From Odontocerum albicorne (taxonomy: Eukaryota > Arthropoda > Insecta > Trichoptera > Odontoceridae): 64,000 nucleotides of DNA. The position numbers were made by a program, and so were the translations under genes. The DNA is taken from contig OX463859.1 in NCBI GenBank assembly GCA_949825065.1, positions 21,407,847 to 21,471,846 on the forward strand, written 5' to 3'. Each line of letters opens with the position of its first letter. Position 1 is the first letter of the stretch. The notes below the pieces were generated by a model. The model was not told where the DNA came from. It saw nothing but the letters and a program-made list of their open reading frames with translations, and searched no databases. Shown here in pieces: positions 19,550 to 30,700 of the stretch.

Positions 19550-22500
19550 GGTCTACTAGCGCTTCTTCGGAAGCTAAGATCATCACCAGAGAAAGAATTA
19601 AGACTGCTTCTCTTAGGCCTAGATAATGCTGGTAAAACAACACTTTTAAAGAAGTTGGCATCAGAAGACATTACTCACATTACTCCTACTGCTGGCTTCA
19701 ATATTAAATCAGTTCTTTCAGAGGGATTCAAGTTGAATGTATGGGATATCGGGGGACAACGGAAGATTCGGCCATACTGGAGAAATTACTTTGAAAATAC
19801 TGATGTTTTGGTATGTATTATTTCTTTTTCATATCGAAAATGTAATAGAGTGGATTAAACAATCATATACACATTAAATCAAACAGCTGCCTTATTTTAA
19901 AGACTGACTTACATATTATATTTCTAATATTTCAATAATAGTGGATTTGATTTCTGAAAATAAATAAAACAAAGTTTTTAGAGCACCCTTGAGGAGAGTC
20001 TGCTCTTAAATCGGTGCTATATAAATTGTCTTTTTATTAAATAAATAAATATAGGTTTATTGATATCAATATAGTACGCAATATTTATCTTGAAATTACA
20101 CATACGAGTATATGTTAAGGTAATTGAAAAGGAAATTCATTTGAGAGAGAAGCTACCAAATGGACTAGGCTCATCTCATGACATCCTCCCTATTGAGGCA
20201 CACCCTTCCTCATCAATAGAAGGGCGAGTTCAGCCATGAGGATGTCAAATATTTTTCAGCCCACAACCCATAACATAAATTATAATACACAAAAATTAAA
20301 TGATAATAAATAAGCAGTTAAAACAATTTTAAACTCAAAACATACAATATTTATGAAAATTGTTAAAAATATAAATGCACTTACCCAACCCAAATTCATT
20401 GCCAGCAATAAATATTTCGAATTAAAAAAAAAATATGAATGAACAAGTATTATACAATCCTAATTTTACTGCCAATGTTAAAAGAGAAAATAAAATAAGA
20501 ATCCAAATTTTGACAAAATGAATCAGAAAACAACTTTTGTTGAAGGTTTCTAAATCTCTTGAGCAGCTGCAGCTCAGATCTGTTTATGGGCCATTATAAG
20601 TATTAGAAATATCATATAAGTATTAGAAAACTAAAATACTTTAATTATATTTCTTCCTTTTCTATTTACGCATTGCTTTTTTTCAGATATATGTAGTTGA
20701 TTGTTCAGATAAGAAAAGACTGGAGGAAACAAATTCAGAATTAGCAGAATTGCTATTGGATGAGAAATTAAAAGGAGTTCCCCTTTTAGTGTATGCAAAT
20801 AAACAAGATGTACCTTCAGGTATCAACATTTATTTTTTTATTTACAAATTAAAATAATGTTGTAAAATCCAAAGTCACCGTGGTAGAAAAGTGTGAAAGG
20901 AAAAGACTAGAGCAAGTCGAAAAATTCTGCTATTTAGGTAGTATTTTCTCAGATGATGGAAGAGTTAGGGATATCGAACAGCATATATATATACAAACTG
21001 GACAGTATCAAAATTTGCTAAGTTGATAGTCCACAATAGTATTTTACAATAGTATATACCATCATTGATGTATTAGACTGAAACGCAGATGTGGAAAATC
21101 ACTAAAAAGAACCGAATAAATGCTTTAAACTGCATGCACTCAATGAGGAATGTTGCATGATGGATCGACTCTCTGTATCTGCGATGAGCAGGCCAGCAGA
21201 CATTTTCTGCAGTGCCCGAGAAACTAGGTGTCTTGTGCGGAAGAGTTCTTTATTTGTGGAATCTCCAATGCTGTCCAGATGGCAGAATTCTGGGTGGAAA
21301 TAATTTAGTACCTTCAACACGATAAGAAGAATACTTTTTTTTAAGTCATGGTTTATGACTCAGCTCCATATGTGACTACTGATTTGATTATTTAATATTC
21401 GATAGTGATTTGATTATTTAATATTATGTCAATATTCGAGACCCTATTTAAAAGAGATAGCCCGCAAAAACAAGGGAAGAGCTCTTGGCAAGTTAAGTAG
21501 ATCCAACTTACCAAGAGTTCTTTCTATGTTTCGTGGGCTGTCCCCTTTAAATATTGCCTCCGATATTGACATCTTTTCTACATTTCAGAAAATGTTTTTA
21601 ATGAAAGCATCTTGAGCTTTTTTAGTGAAGGGAGTTGGTTGTTTCCCCGCAACGATTATTTCTTATTTATTAACTTTAATTTATTTTTGCTGTATATATT
21701 TCTTTAAGCTTTGTATGTAATTGGGTTCAACTTGTATATGCAAGCTTTATAAAATAAATAAATTATGATGTACTATTGCAGCTTTAATCTTTTGGACAGT
21801 ATTATGGATTTTATGAGTTTCGTCATAGATGCATACTATTATGTAATATAATAAATATATTGTTTTATTCCAGCTCTTCCTGCCAGTGAAATAGCCCAAG
21901 CACTTGGGTTGCACGTTTTGAGAGATAGAACTTGGCAAATTCAAGCTTGTGTAGCGATAGAAGGAACTGGTGTTAAGGTATTGCATATTTCTTCAGATTT
22001 TGGATATACAAAATTTAAATAAAGATAGTTTTTTATACCAATGACTAGTTGGTCTGGTTGGTAAGATATTTGTCTTCTAACCCAGAGGTTGTGCATTTAT
22101 TTGATACCTGTGGGATCCTGATTTTTTCAAAAAGTTTGCATACTTGCTGGAATGTCTTCTCCAAATATCTGCCAATAAATTTCTAGAATAGTCTAGGGCA
22201 TTTGATGGTGGCGCTGTTATGATATCCCCTTACAATTCACTGGTTCGCAGTAGAAGTGCAGCTCAATCATATGGAACCTAAGAGGGATACGATAAGCGTA
22301 TGCTTTTGTTAATTATGTACAACAAATTCATCATAAATATTATAAACACCAAAACATTTTTATAATGAACACCATACTTTTTGCTGCCAAATGATTGACT
22401 TGATGAGCATTATGATATCACAATGTCATGAGTCAATTATATACGTTTTCAGATTTATGTAACTTTAAAAAATAATTTATTTGATAGAAAACAATATTTA

Positions 22501-23400
22501 ATATAATATAAATGAGTGTGATATCCGAGGCAAGCTTATACCATTTCACTTTTGCTGTTTATTAGAAACACTAAATTGCCCTCCGTTCTGTAGCCCAGCC
22601 CAAGTGATACTGTTATAATTATACAAAGCAGAATGTACAAGCGGGCGAATCAAATGGTTACATATGGTATAATTCAATTTTTCAACGTGTAAAAAATGCA
22701 TTTTTGTGTATTTTTTAAATTTGTCTTATCACAATTTGTAGAATTTACACATAAATAAATATTTATATCACTATCACAGTGGCTCGAAGATATATTTTCA
22801 AATATTTCATCATCATCTTGATTATAATCGGGGTCTGAATTAATTGTGGAAAGTGGTAGGTATTGCGTAAAATTAATTTACAAATTATCGCTTCCGGTAA
22901 CTAGTAAATTATCGCTTCCGGTAACTAGTAAATTATCGCTTCCGGTAACTAGTAAATTATCGCTTCCGGTAACTAGTAAATTATCGCTTCCGGTAACTAG
23001 TAAATTGAAACTAAAGCTTCTACAGATATTCTTTTGTACAAAACTTCAATGTTCTTGATAAAACCATAAGTCACCATATGTGAGTTTGTGAAATGGCAAA
23101 AATTAAGTCTGAATTGTAAGGCCATAAAGTAAATTTATTTCCTCTATAATACTGTATGTAAAAAAAAAGCTTTAATTCTGTTTCCCGCTGTTAACATATA
23201 GCAAATGTGAATCAAAGATTATAATCTTCTTCCAACAATGATCAGCTCGTTAAACACTGTAAACATAATCTTCCATGTACAGATTGTTCACTGAAAACTA
23301 TTGTGATTGATTACTCTTTATTTATAACCTTTTACATTGATTTTATTTCTACTTTCAGGAGGGCATGGAATGGGTTTGTAAAAACATTGGAAAGAAGTAA
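19550..23400 (+). CDS. ARL3: ADP-ribosylation factor-like protein 3 (ARL3)
   Basis: Coding exons are 19550-19810, 20687-20819, 21874-21977 and 23359-23400, all with AG/GT borders and matching phases. They give 179 residues plus a Met from an upstream exon, against 182 in human ARL3. GTPase motifs are all present: GLDNAGKT (P-loop), TPTAGFN (switch I), WDIGGQ (switch II), NKQD (base recognition) and ACVA (fifth box). The N-terminus GLLALLRKL is the expected amphipathic helix. In other animals ARL3-GTP releases lipidated cargo from UNC119 and PDE6D carriers in cilia, with ARL13B as exchange factor and RP2 as GAP. The introns hold two SINEs, LINE pieces, a foldback and a 24-bp minisatellite. Exon sequence is undamaged, so the gene is expected to be functional. 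Confidence 0.96.
19920..20045 (+). repeat. SINE-B copy in ARL3 intron 2
   Basis: Shares AATAGTGGATT near 19940, CCCTTGAGGAGAGT and GCTATATAAATTGTC near 20020 with copies at 26250, 44640 (minus) and 58830. Ends in an ATAAATAAAT tail. Confidence 0.8.
20865..21110 (+). mobile_element. LINE family R fragment in ARL3 intron 3
   Basis: AAATCCAAAGTCACC, GTGAAAGGAAAAG and TTCTCAGATGATGGAAGAG align with 29437-29580 of the longer R copy. No open frame remains. Confidence 0.75.
21428..21571. repeat. Long imperfect foldback (about 68-bp arms) in ARL3 intron 3
   Basis: The arm 21428-21496 (GTCAATATTCGAG to GCAAGTTAA) is matched by the reverse complement of 21504-21571 at about three quarters of positions, with a loop of about 7 nt. 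Well-paired blocks include ATTTAAA, AGCCC and CTCTTGG.AAGTT. It could be a foldback MITE or a hairpin RNA source. Confidence 0.85.
21590..21766 (+). mobile_element. LINE 3' tail, C2-related
   Basis: TGTAATTGGGTTCAACTTGT followed by AAAATAAATAAAT resembles the 3' end of the C2 LINE (TGTAATTGGGCTAAGCCTGT then AAATAAATAAAT on its coding strand). Confidence 0.6.
22035..22210 (+). repeat. SINE-A copy in ARL3 intron 4
   Basis: Contains the head GACTAGTTGGTCTGGTTGGTAAGA and a decayed B-box region near 22090, then the body seen in other copies. Confidence 0.6.
22882..23006. repeat. 24-bp minisatellite, five perfect copies
   Basis: The unit containing ATCGCTTCCGGTAACTAG repeats at 22882, 22906, 22930, 22954 and 22978 without visible differences. 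It lies in ARL3 intron 4. The small frame across it is an artefact. Confidence 0.97.
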
Positions 23401-23659
23401 CCTTTGAAAATGACACGAAAGGAATTTATATCTACATGATAATATATTGTCTGTGTAAGTGCAATAATGCCAATGAATCATTTGTAAAATATTTTATTAT
23501 ATACAAAAATCTGGTAATGTACACAGTTTTGCTTACAGCTACAATGTTTTTTTTTTTTCCATTTAGGGTTAATGTTGACTTATCTGCAAAGTTATTTACA
23601 ATATTTATTTTATTTTTTGTAAAAAAATACATAATTTTGATTTGTACTTAGTTAGCTTT

Positions 23660-24250
23660 TATATTAGGTCATTGCAATTAGGCTGTTAACAATATAATAA
23701 ATTCACATACAGCTTTCGAAGAGTATTCCATCTCACATAATATTTTTGCTCGTATGGTTTTCAAACTCTCAGATGTCTCAGTCAGTTTAACATTTCTGGT
23801 GTGGTCCTGTGCACATCCTAAATGCTTCCAGTCATTATATGAATGGGGTATCCGTTGACTATATGTTCCATGGTCTGCACTTGACCACATACTGGTGACT
23901 CCTTAAAGTCCCATTTGTGTGTTAATTTGGCACAGTTACTAGCACATGCAAACTCAGTTTAAGCCATTGCAGATTTTCCTTGATAGGTTACCTCTGATTT
24001 GATTGACAGTTGGGTCTAGCACAAGGTCTTTATTTTTTACTTCAGTCTGTTGCCTTCCATCTCTCCTCAGAGTGCTAATTATTGTGGGGAAGATTTGTTC
24101 CCCAGACTCAGAAAGGTTTTCGAATGAAAGGTGAATAGCTAATGGATTAATGGCTTCGTAATGTAGAGGAATAGTTGAATTTTGCAGGCGTTTACTATAT
24201 TCCCAGAGTGTTGTTGTGTTTTGCCTGATGTTTGGCTGCTCAATATAGTA
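23660..24250 (-). mobile_element. LINE 3' ORF2 fragment
   Basis: The minus strand encodes KWDFKESPVCGQVQTMEHIV near 23915-23855, a common C-terminal motif of LINE ORF2 proteins (a Cys-containing tail after the RT). The rest is broken by stops. Confidence 0.6.
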
Positions 24251-24299
24251 TATTACATTTAAAAAGAGGGCGCTGTTGATTTATTACAACTGTCGATAT

Positions 24300-25515
24300 A
24301 TTTAGAGTAAATGGAGAGCTCACTGAGTGGTTTAAAATTATGAAAAAATAATGCAGGGATGTGTGATGTCACCTTGGTTGTTTATTTTGTATATGGATTC
24401 ATGTGTGCACTATATTGTGCAAATGTAAGTAGAAGGTGTGTGAGAGGAAGACCAAGTAAAGTATGGTAGGATTAAATGAGCGATATTCTGAAATAAGGAA
24501 ATATAGAAAGTCAGAAAAATTCTAGAAGTTGTATGGATGGGGAAGAGGCGAAGGATATGTGTCGAGATTGGAAAGTCTGGCAATATATCCTCTCTGCCTA
24601 TCCTGAAAGGGAAATTGTGTGATGTTATGTATGTATGTGTGTGCATTTAAAAAAATGATGGAAGAGGTGTAAGAATGAGTGAAGTAAATGTATGTAGACT
24701 TCTGTATGCAGATGATATGATAATGGAAGGCAGTTTAAGGGATATGATAAGTGACCTATATAAGAGATGTCTAAAAAAAGGTTTGAAATTTAATAAAATG
24801 AAGTGCAATCAAAGGTCATGGTTAAAGAAAGAAATGTGATAAAAGTGTGTGCGATGTATGGGTAAACTCAGAAAAATTCTAGCAAGTTAATGAGTACTGT
24901 TATCTGGGTATGGTGGGTGAATTGTAAAAAAGGTAACGACAGGGAACAAGGTAAACGGAGCACTTGAAGTTATTTACAACAACCGGGCAATATCAACAGT
25001 AACAAAAATGACAATACACAATAGTATGTTGGTGCCCACCTTGACATTTGGAATTAAAAGAAGAATAATAAGAGTCAAATGAATGCTGTGGAGATGCGTG
25101 CACTAAGAAAATTTTTGTGGAGTGTCAATGTATGAACGGAGATAGAATGAAGACAACAGAAATTTATGCGTGGATAAAATTGATGTTTTAAGTAAGACGA
25201 AAAAAAGAGCTTTAAGATGGCTAGAACTTATGGATAGATTGAATGATGAAAGAATGACAAAGTAAGTATACAAGTCAAAAGTTCAAGGTGTGCCTGGAAG
25301 AGGTAGACCAAGAAAAATATGGCTGGACCAAATGAACCAGATTTTGAAAGAAGGTAAAGTGTAAATACAAATAAAAGATTAAGTATGAATAATATAGGTG
25401 CATGATGATGATGTGAAGGAAGCAAAAGTTGTGAATTTAGATAGCAAAGTTTTGAGATCCATTCTGTCTGCCTATCCCGCAAGGGACACGGTGTGATGAT
25501 ATGTGTATGTATTTA
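24300..25515 (+). mobile_element. LINE family R copy with a nested R fragment
   Basis: RT motif TEWFKIMKK..MSPWLF lies near 24330-24400 and the catalytic LYADDM near 24703-24720. These are separated at 24421-24650 by a truncated R-family 3' end (RGRPSK region and GCCTATCCTGAAAGGG...TGTATGTATG). The outer copy has its own end near 25470-25515 (GCCTATCCCGCAAGGG). All frames are broken. Confidence 0.75.
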
Positions 25516-25565
25516 TGTTGATATATTTACTTTCATCAACACTTCATAGATGTCAGTTAAAATAC

Positions 25566-25643
25566 TGTAATTTATTTTTATCAAACACTGTTTATCCAAC
25601 TTTTTTTTTTGCGTGTTTCAGTGTTTGATAAAAATAAATTACA
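25566..25643. repeat. Perfect 25-bp inverted repeat
   Basis: TGTAATTTATTTTTATCAAA (first 20 nt) at 25566 and its full 25-nt reverse complement at 25619-25643, with a 28-nt T-rich spacer. Confidence 0.95.
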
Positions 25644-26117
25644 ATGTCTTTAAACCTCCACAACGTTAATGCCTTAACTATAAACAACATCAGTTATAAT
25701 ATATAACAGTAAGTTTACATATCATCAAATTTGATTACACTGATCTTATTTTGTAACATACTTACCTATTTTGTAACATACAATGAAAATTGACAAAGAA
25801 ACATGTTTAAAATAATTTGTCTCTTTTGCGTCGTTGCTTTTACATAAGCGGTATACAGATGGTTAGTAAAGGTATATAGGTCTTGTACAGATTTTAGGTA
25901 AATTCGATTGTTGAATTTTTCCTATATGATTGTACATGCAGAACTATCATTAGTTCTGGAGAATTTCCCTTATTCTGGAGAATCATTTTACAGATAAATT
26001 CAGTATCATCAAGTCCACAAGTTTATTTTATCTATCAATAGGAAAAAAGCCGTAATCCATATTATGCCGAATAAAAATAATGCATTTTTATATATTAAAA
26101 TAGTATTTCCTTATAAA
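25644..26117. other. AT-rich sequence, nothing recognised
   Basis: No coding or repeat signal beyond a doubled CTTATTTTGTAACATACTTAC-like motif near 25744-25780. Confidence 0.4.
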
Positions 26118-26215
26118 GTAGTCCCCCTTATCTGCACGTGATATATTCCAAGACCCCCAGTGGATAGCTGAAACTTCAGATAGTATCAAATTCTAAATAT
26201 ATGTTTTTTTCCTAC
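26118..26215 (+). mobile_element. Tigger/pogo-like terminal fragment
   Basis: AGTCCCCCTTATCTGCACG, CCAAGACCCCCAGTGGAT and GAAACTTCAGATAGTATCAA resemble the left end of Tigger-type elements known from vertebrate genomes. From memory, not searched. Confidence 0.6.
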
Positions 26216-26249
26216 ATGTCATTACACTCAACTTAGTTTATTTTGTAAT

Positions 26250-26360
26250 ACTTTTAATCTGTCAATAATAGTGGATTCGAATCTCAAATTATAGGGCCCT
26301 TGAGGAGAGTGTGCTCTCTAAACGGCACTATATAAATTGTCCTTTTTTATTATTATTATT
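26250..26360 (+). repeat. SINE-B copy
   Basis: Contains AATAGTGGATTCGAATCTC (B-box-like), CCCTTGAGGAGAGTGTGCTC and CACTATATAAATTGTCC, with a TTATTATTATT tail. Confidence 0.85.
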
Positions 26361-26394
26361 CTAACCTGGGTTATATAATAGTTCTATTTCCGTT

Positions 26395-26530
26395 AGTACC
26401 CAATTCCATGAAAAAGGATTGTAGTCTAGTTTTCATTTATGGTATATTCAACATCTTTCTAGATTGTTAGATGCTAAATGGCAATAAATCTGCCAGGTTA
26501 TTTATTATATACTATATACAATGATAGTCG
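26395..26530 (+). repeat. SINE-A 3' part
   Basis: GGATTGTAGTCTAGTTTTCA and GGCAATAAATCTGCCAGGTT match the body and tail of SINE-A. The tRNA-like head is missing. Confidence 0.7.
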
Positions 26531-26880
26531 AATAATTATATTACTATTTACTTAGTTTCTAGAATTAATTAATAAGTAGCTACTCTGCTTTCTAGTAAGT
26601 AGTTTTAATGACATTGAGGTCCAATTTCATAGTCTTACCTAAATAATTAATTTTGATTATTTTTTACTGAAGAAATTAATATCTAAAGTTAAATTATGTC
26701 CAAATTTGTCATTGATTTTTCAAAATAAGTGAGTCACGTAGTTTCATTACCTTCCTTTAAAGTTTGAATTGTATGAAGTCTGACTCGGAATAAAAATCAC
26801 TAAATTTTATGATTAGAAATTAGTGTTTAGTATTTAAGCCTGACTATGAATTCGGGCCTGAGTCTCTTAAAAGTAAAACC

Positions 26881-26936
26881 CTATAGCATGAGAGAGTAAG
26901 CCCTGGATAATAATGGCTTACTCTCTCATGCTATAG
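26881..26936. repeat. Perfect 22-bp inverted repeat
   Basis: Arm CTATAGCATGAGAGAGTAAG(CC) at 26881-26902 and its exact reverse complement at 26915-26936, with a 12-nt loop. Confidence 0.97.
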
Positions 26937-27058
26937 CCCTCGCAATACTATCAGAAAGTTCAAAATGCAGGGGTTTTTATTAGTTATTATAACAGTGATT
27001 CTAGTAGGCTTATTATTTTATTCTAGTCAGTTTAGAAAGGTGAGAAATAAATTAAAGT

Positions 27059-27443
27059 TTATATATAAGTATAGAAATTTATCATATATTCCATTAGGAA
27101 TATAGGGATGTCATAAAATGCCTCCATCCAGGTTGGTCCATAGCCCGCCCGACTGAGACCGATAATCTCTATTATAACATTGGTATATGGTATGCTAGAT
27201 GTAGGATAGATGTCTATTCGTAAAGTATCTAAAAATTCTTTTTTAAATTCCTCTTCTGTTCGGAGGTTGGCGATCATCATGGCTAATCTTGATTTTTGAG
27301 ATAGCAGCTCTGAAAAAAGGTATAATACCACAGCAAAACCACTTCCGTAAGTTCCTCAACCAGGAAATGCATCTTCTTTCTCCACTTCTGATTTTTACAA
27401 AATACAATTGAATTTCAGAGTGCGAGGGAATACAGAAATACAC
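27059..27443 (-). mobile_element. LINE ORF2 C-terminal fragment (RTE-like)
   Basis: The minus strand encodes GERRCISWLRNLRKWF and FRAAISKIKI near 27385-27260, then MMIANLRTEEEFKK in another frame. These resemble the post-RT tail of RTE-type LINEs common in arthropods. The continuation to 27059 is not recognised. Confidence 0.6.
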
Positions 27444-27854
27444 GATGTTATTATAAAGTATATGGATATAAAAACACTAACATGATTCATATTATACGTA
27501 GCCAAAAATATTACATATGCGCTACTGCGCACAATAACCCAGAGCTCAGAAGGCCCAGGGCCGTACAAACATTTTTTGTATGAGTTTTCGTACAGTGATG
27601 ATTGTAACATATAATATAACATTGTATTATGTTTGTGGGATTTCATAGTGTATAATGTTGTCATACAAATATAATATAATTGTTAGGAATCAATTCTAGT
27701 TGGCTTATAACTCTAATGGCCAATGATGCACGTTTTTCTTAAACAAGTGTTTTCTGCTCCTGTAAAGATTTTATTTCAAATAAGAGATATAGAATCATTA
27801 CTCAGAAATAATAAAATCTGGAGGGTTTTATTTTGCATAATATATATAATTTTA

Positions 27855-28300
27855 TGTCTTCTTCATCTTCATTGCGTGCTCAATACTGAGAGTTGTGGTC
27901 CTCTGCTTTGTCTGGAACTTGATGCACAATTTGTCTCCATTCTTTCTGATGGTCATGTTGAAAGCTGGGCTTAAAGAGGATCCTTTTAACTCCATTGTTT
28001 GTTCCGTCCATTTTATTAGACACATTCCTCTTGTTCGTTAAAAAGTTCACATAGGAGAAGCAATAGTCTTAAGGAATAAAAGCCAGAGAGATTTAGTTAG
28101 CTTAATATGGAGATTTTTTGTCTTCTTCTTAATGCTGAGCATTGTGGTCTACTGTTATGTCTGAAACTTATTATGCCACTTGTCTCCATCTTTCCTGGTC
28201 ATCTTGAATACTGTATCTATAGAGAACCCTGTTGAATACTTATTTAATTAGTCCATTCATCTTGTAGAATAACTTCCCCTTGTTCATTTTCCCTCCATGT
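27855..28300. repeat. Diverged direct repeat pair
   Basis: Segments at about 27855-28020 and 28120-28290 both contain TCTTCTTCxT, GAGxxTTGTGGTC, CTGxTxTGTCTG and CTTGTCTCCAT, in the same order. Probably two copies of one decayed element. A short open frame at 28280-28501 in this region is unassigned. Confidence 0.65.
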
Positions 28301-28301
28301 G

Positions 28302-29139
28302 ATCATCAGCTTCTTAAGACTTTGTTGTTCTTGAAGTGTGTAATGGTCTTTTTTTCAGATGTTGTCAAAAGTCTTTTGGTAATCTCTAATCCTTTGATGA
28401 TAGAGATGGTGGTGTGGTTTTCAAAGTATCTGCCTCCAACACCATATCTAGAACATCTCTACCAAATCCTCTGGTACATTGTAGAACTGCTAACGTTGTA
28501 ATTACTTTCTATGCAAGTTAGCTAGCCAAGCCTGGTAGTGAACAAGCCGCCCTTCTTGAACAGGTTTTGGTTTTTGGCTTGCTCCTCCAAATGCAGGATG
28601 TCTAGGTCTAAGAACAAGGTGTCTCTCTTCTGCAGGTGTTCTTAAATTTAAGCTTAGGGCATCTCCGGTAGCGTATCACACTTGAAGTAACTGAAATGTA
28701 GTCCTTTCTTTCTCTTAAATCATGTAGAAACTATTTAATGACACATATAAATCATTTAATTTATTTGTAAATTTCATGAAATTACTCAATGAGATTAAAA
28801 GCTCTATAGTATTTTATGTAATAAGTATTATATTTTTATTGTGAAAGTTTTTGAGGCGACACATTTCATACATTTTTGAGCACTGTTTTGATGATATTAT
28901 AATACAATAGATAATTATAATTTATTTATTAATAAAATAAAAAAATATCTAAAATATTTGTTTAATTTACATTATCTTACTCATTACTCTACTAGGGATG
29001 TATTTTTACATTTGAACTTTTGGGTGCAAATGCTACGAGTTTGGGGATGGATTCAATTTTATAACAGAACTTAAGACGCAAATGTTTCAAGTTTGATAAA
29101 TAAGACTTGTTTAATTTTAAATCTGAAATTTTAGCTAAC
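28302..29139. other. No gene recognised
   Basis: Mixed sequence to 28640, then AT-rich. Nothing supportable. Confidence 0.4.
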
Positions 29140-30150
29140 TGCCGAAAATAGAGCATGTATTAAAGTGACTGGTGCTTGATGACTGAGTGGTTTGATATTT
29201 CAAAAGGGGTTAAGCAAGGATACGCTATGTCACCCTGGTTGTTCAATATTGACATAGAATCATGTGTGACGGAACTACATAGGTCAATGGGTGGCATACA
29301 AATGTCGAATGGGAATGTATGCGGATTGTTGTATGTTGATGAAATGGTAGTGTTGACGGAGAATGAGAATGAATTCGGAGTTTAATAATTCAATTGTATG
29401 AGGGATGCGAAGAGATAGACATGAGAATAAATGTTGCGAAATCCAAAGTTATGGTTATAGAAAAGTGTCAAAGGAAAAGTAGATGTGATATATAGGTAAA
29501 CAATGAAAAATTGGATAAAGCTGAAGAACTCTTACTATTTGGGTACTATTTTCTCAGATGGTGGAAGAGTTAAGAGGGATATTGAACAGCGTGTAGCGAT
29601 AGGACATCAAGTCAAAAGGGCACTAAAACATATAAATCTTCTAAGATGATAGTCCACAATAGTATTTAAGTATCTACTTTGAGATATGAAAGTGAAACAT
29701 GGACGTGAAAAAAGACTGAGAGTTGCCAAATAAGGTTGTACAAAATGCTTGTACTGAGAAGAGTGCATGGAGTAACAATGTATGACAGAATATGGAATTA
29801 AATGATTAGGGGTGAGTGTGAACTTAAATCTGATATATTGAGTAAGATGAAGAAGATTTATCTGTTATGGTTTGAGCATGTAGAGTGAATTATTGAAGAA
29901 AGACTAACAAAGCACATGCATAGTGCTTATTTGAGTGGAAGACATAGTAGAGGAAGACATAGTAGAGGAAGACCAAGGAAAGTTTAATTGGATCAAGTGA
30001 ATAATATTTTAAAAGAAGGAAACGTAGAAAGTGTATGAATGTAGAACGTACAAAGGATGTGTGTCAATATAAGAAAATCTGGCGCTTTTCCTCTGTCTTC
30101 TCCTAGAGGGAAATTACTTGATGGTATGTATATAAAATACAAATTTAAAT
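29140..30150 (+). mobile_element. LINE family R, longest copy
   Basis: Encodes WFDISKGVKQGYAMSPWLF near 29185 and a broken catalytic motif LLYVDEM (YADD changed to YVDE) near 29325. It then carries R-family middle and tail sequence to AGAGGGAAATTACTTGATGG near 30105. About 1 kb, truncated at the 5' end, with stops throughout. It serves as the reference for other R fragments in the window. Confidence 0.8.
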
Positions 30151-30234
30151 GTAATAGATCAAACTGATGTTTCAACGATGGCTGAGAATTCCTCTGGTCA
30201 AGAGAAGTTAGCCCTGAGAAGAGCGTTTTTCCAT

Positions 30235-30290
30235 CGATAGCGCACCATCTTTAGACAATAGACGATAGCGCACCATCTTTAGACAATAAG
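30235..30290. repeat. 28-bp direct repeat, two copies
   Basis: CGATAGCGCACCATCTTTAG occurs at 30235 and 30263 with identical continuation. Confidence 0.9.
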
Positions 30291-30579
30291 AGTGGATAAA
30301 TCAGAATAATTATTCTTCAAATTTCACTTTTGCGGTCACTGTCTTATCTTGAAACATATAATCTTCATTCATGTCTGTTAAGTGAGAACTCGTTAAGTGA
30401 GTATTGCATTGCTTTATTGAAAGGTTCGATTAACGTTTGAATTGAATGCCTGTAACGAAGGGCGAAACTAAGTGTTTTAGCACCCGGGGCAGTCAAGAAA
30501 AATGTGCCCCTTACGTTATACACAACTCATATATAGATTTTGATTTGTTTTCATTGAACATGTTTTTATTTGTTATTAA

Positions 30580-30700
30580 TATATAAATAAACGGCACAAT
30601 GTAACTTATAACAAAAATAACCAAAAATATAAGAGAGCCAGTAGAGAGTGCTCAGCACAAAAACAGTTTGACAGAATATACAAAAAATTTTTTTTACCCA
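30580..30700 (-). repeat. Dispersed LINE-like 3' end, copy 1
   Basis: The minus strand matches 50715-50825 on the plus strand (TGTCAAACT, GAGCACTC, GTTATTTTTGTTATAAG, CATTGTxCCGTT), both ending in ATAAATA-type tails. Flanking sequence at 30450-30850 (GCACCCGGGGCAGTC; GGCGCCGTCCATAAGCGC) may be a further decayed element. Confidence 0.7.

Noticed and set aside
22882..23001. CRISPR-like array
   Set aside because: Units are contiguous without unique spacers, and the host is a eukaryote.
22846..23058. Repeated peptide KLSLPVTS as a possible small protein
   Set aside because: Encoded by the intronic 24-bp minisatellite; the repeat period is a multiple of three, so one frame stays open by chance.
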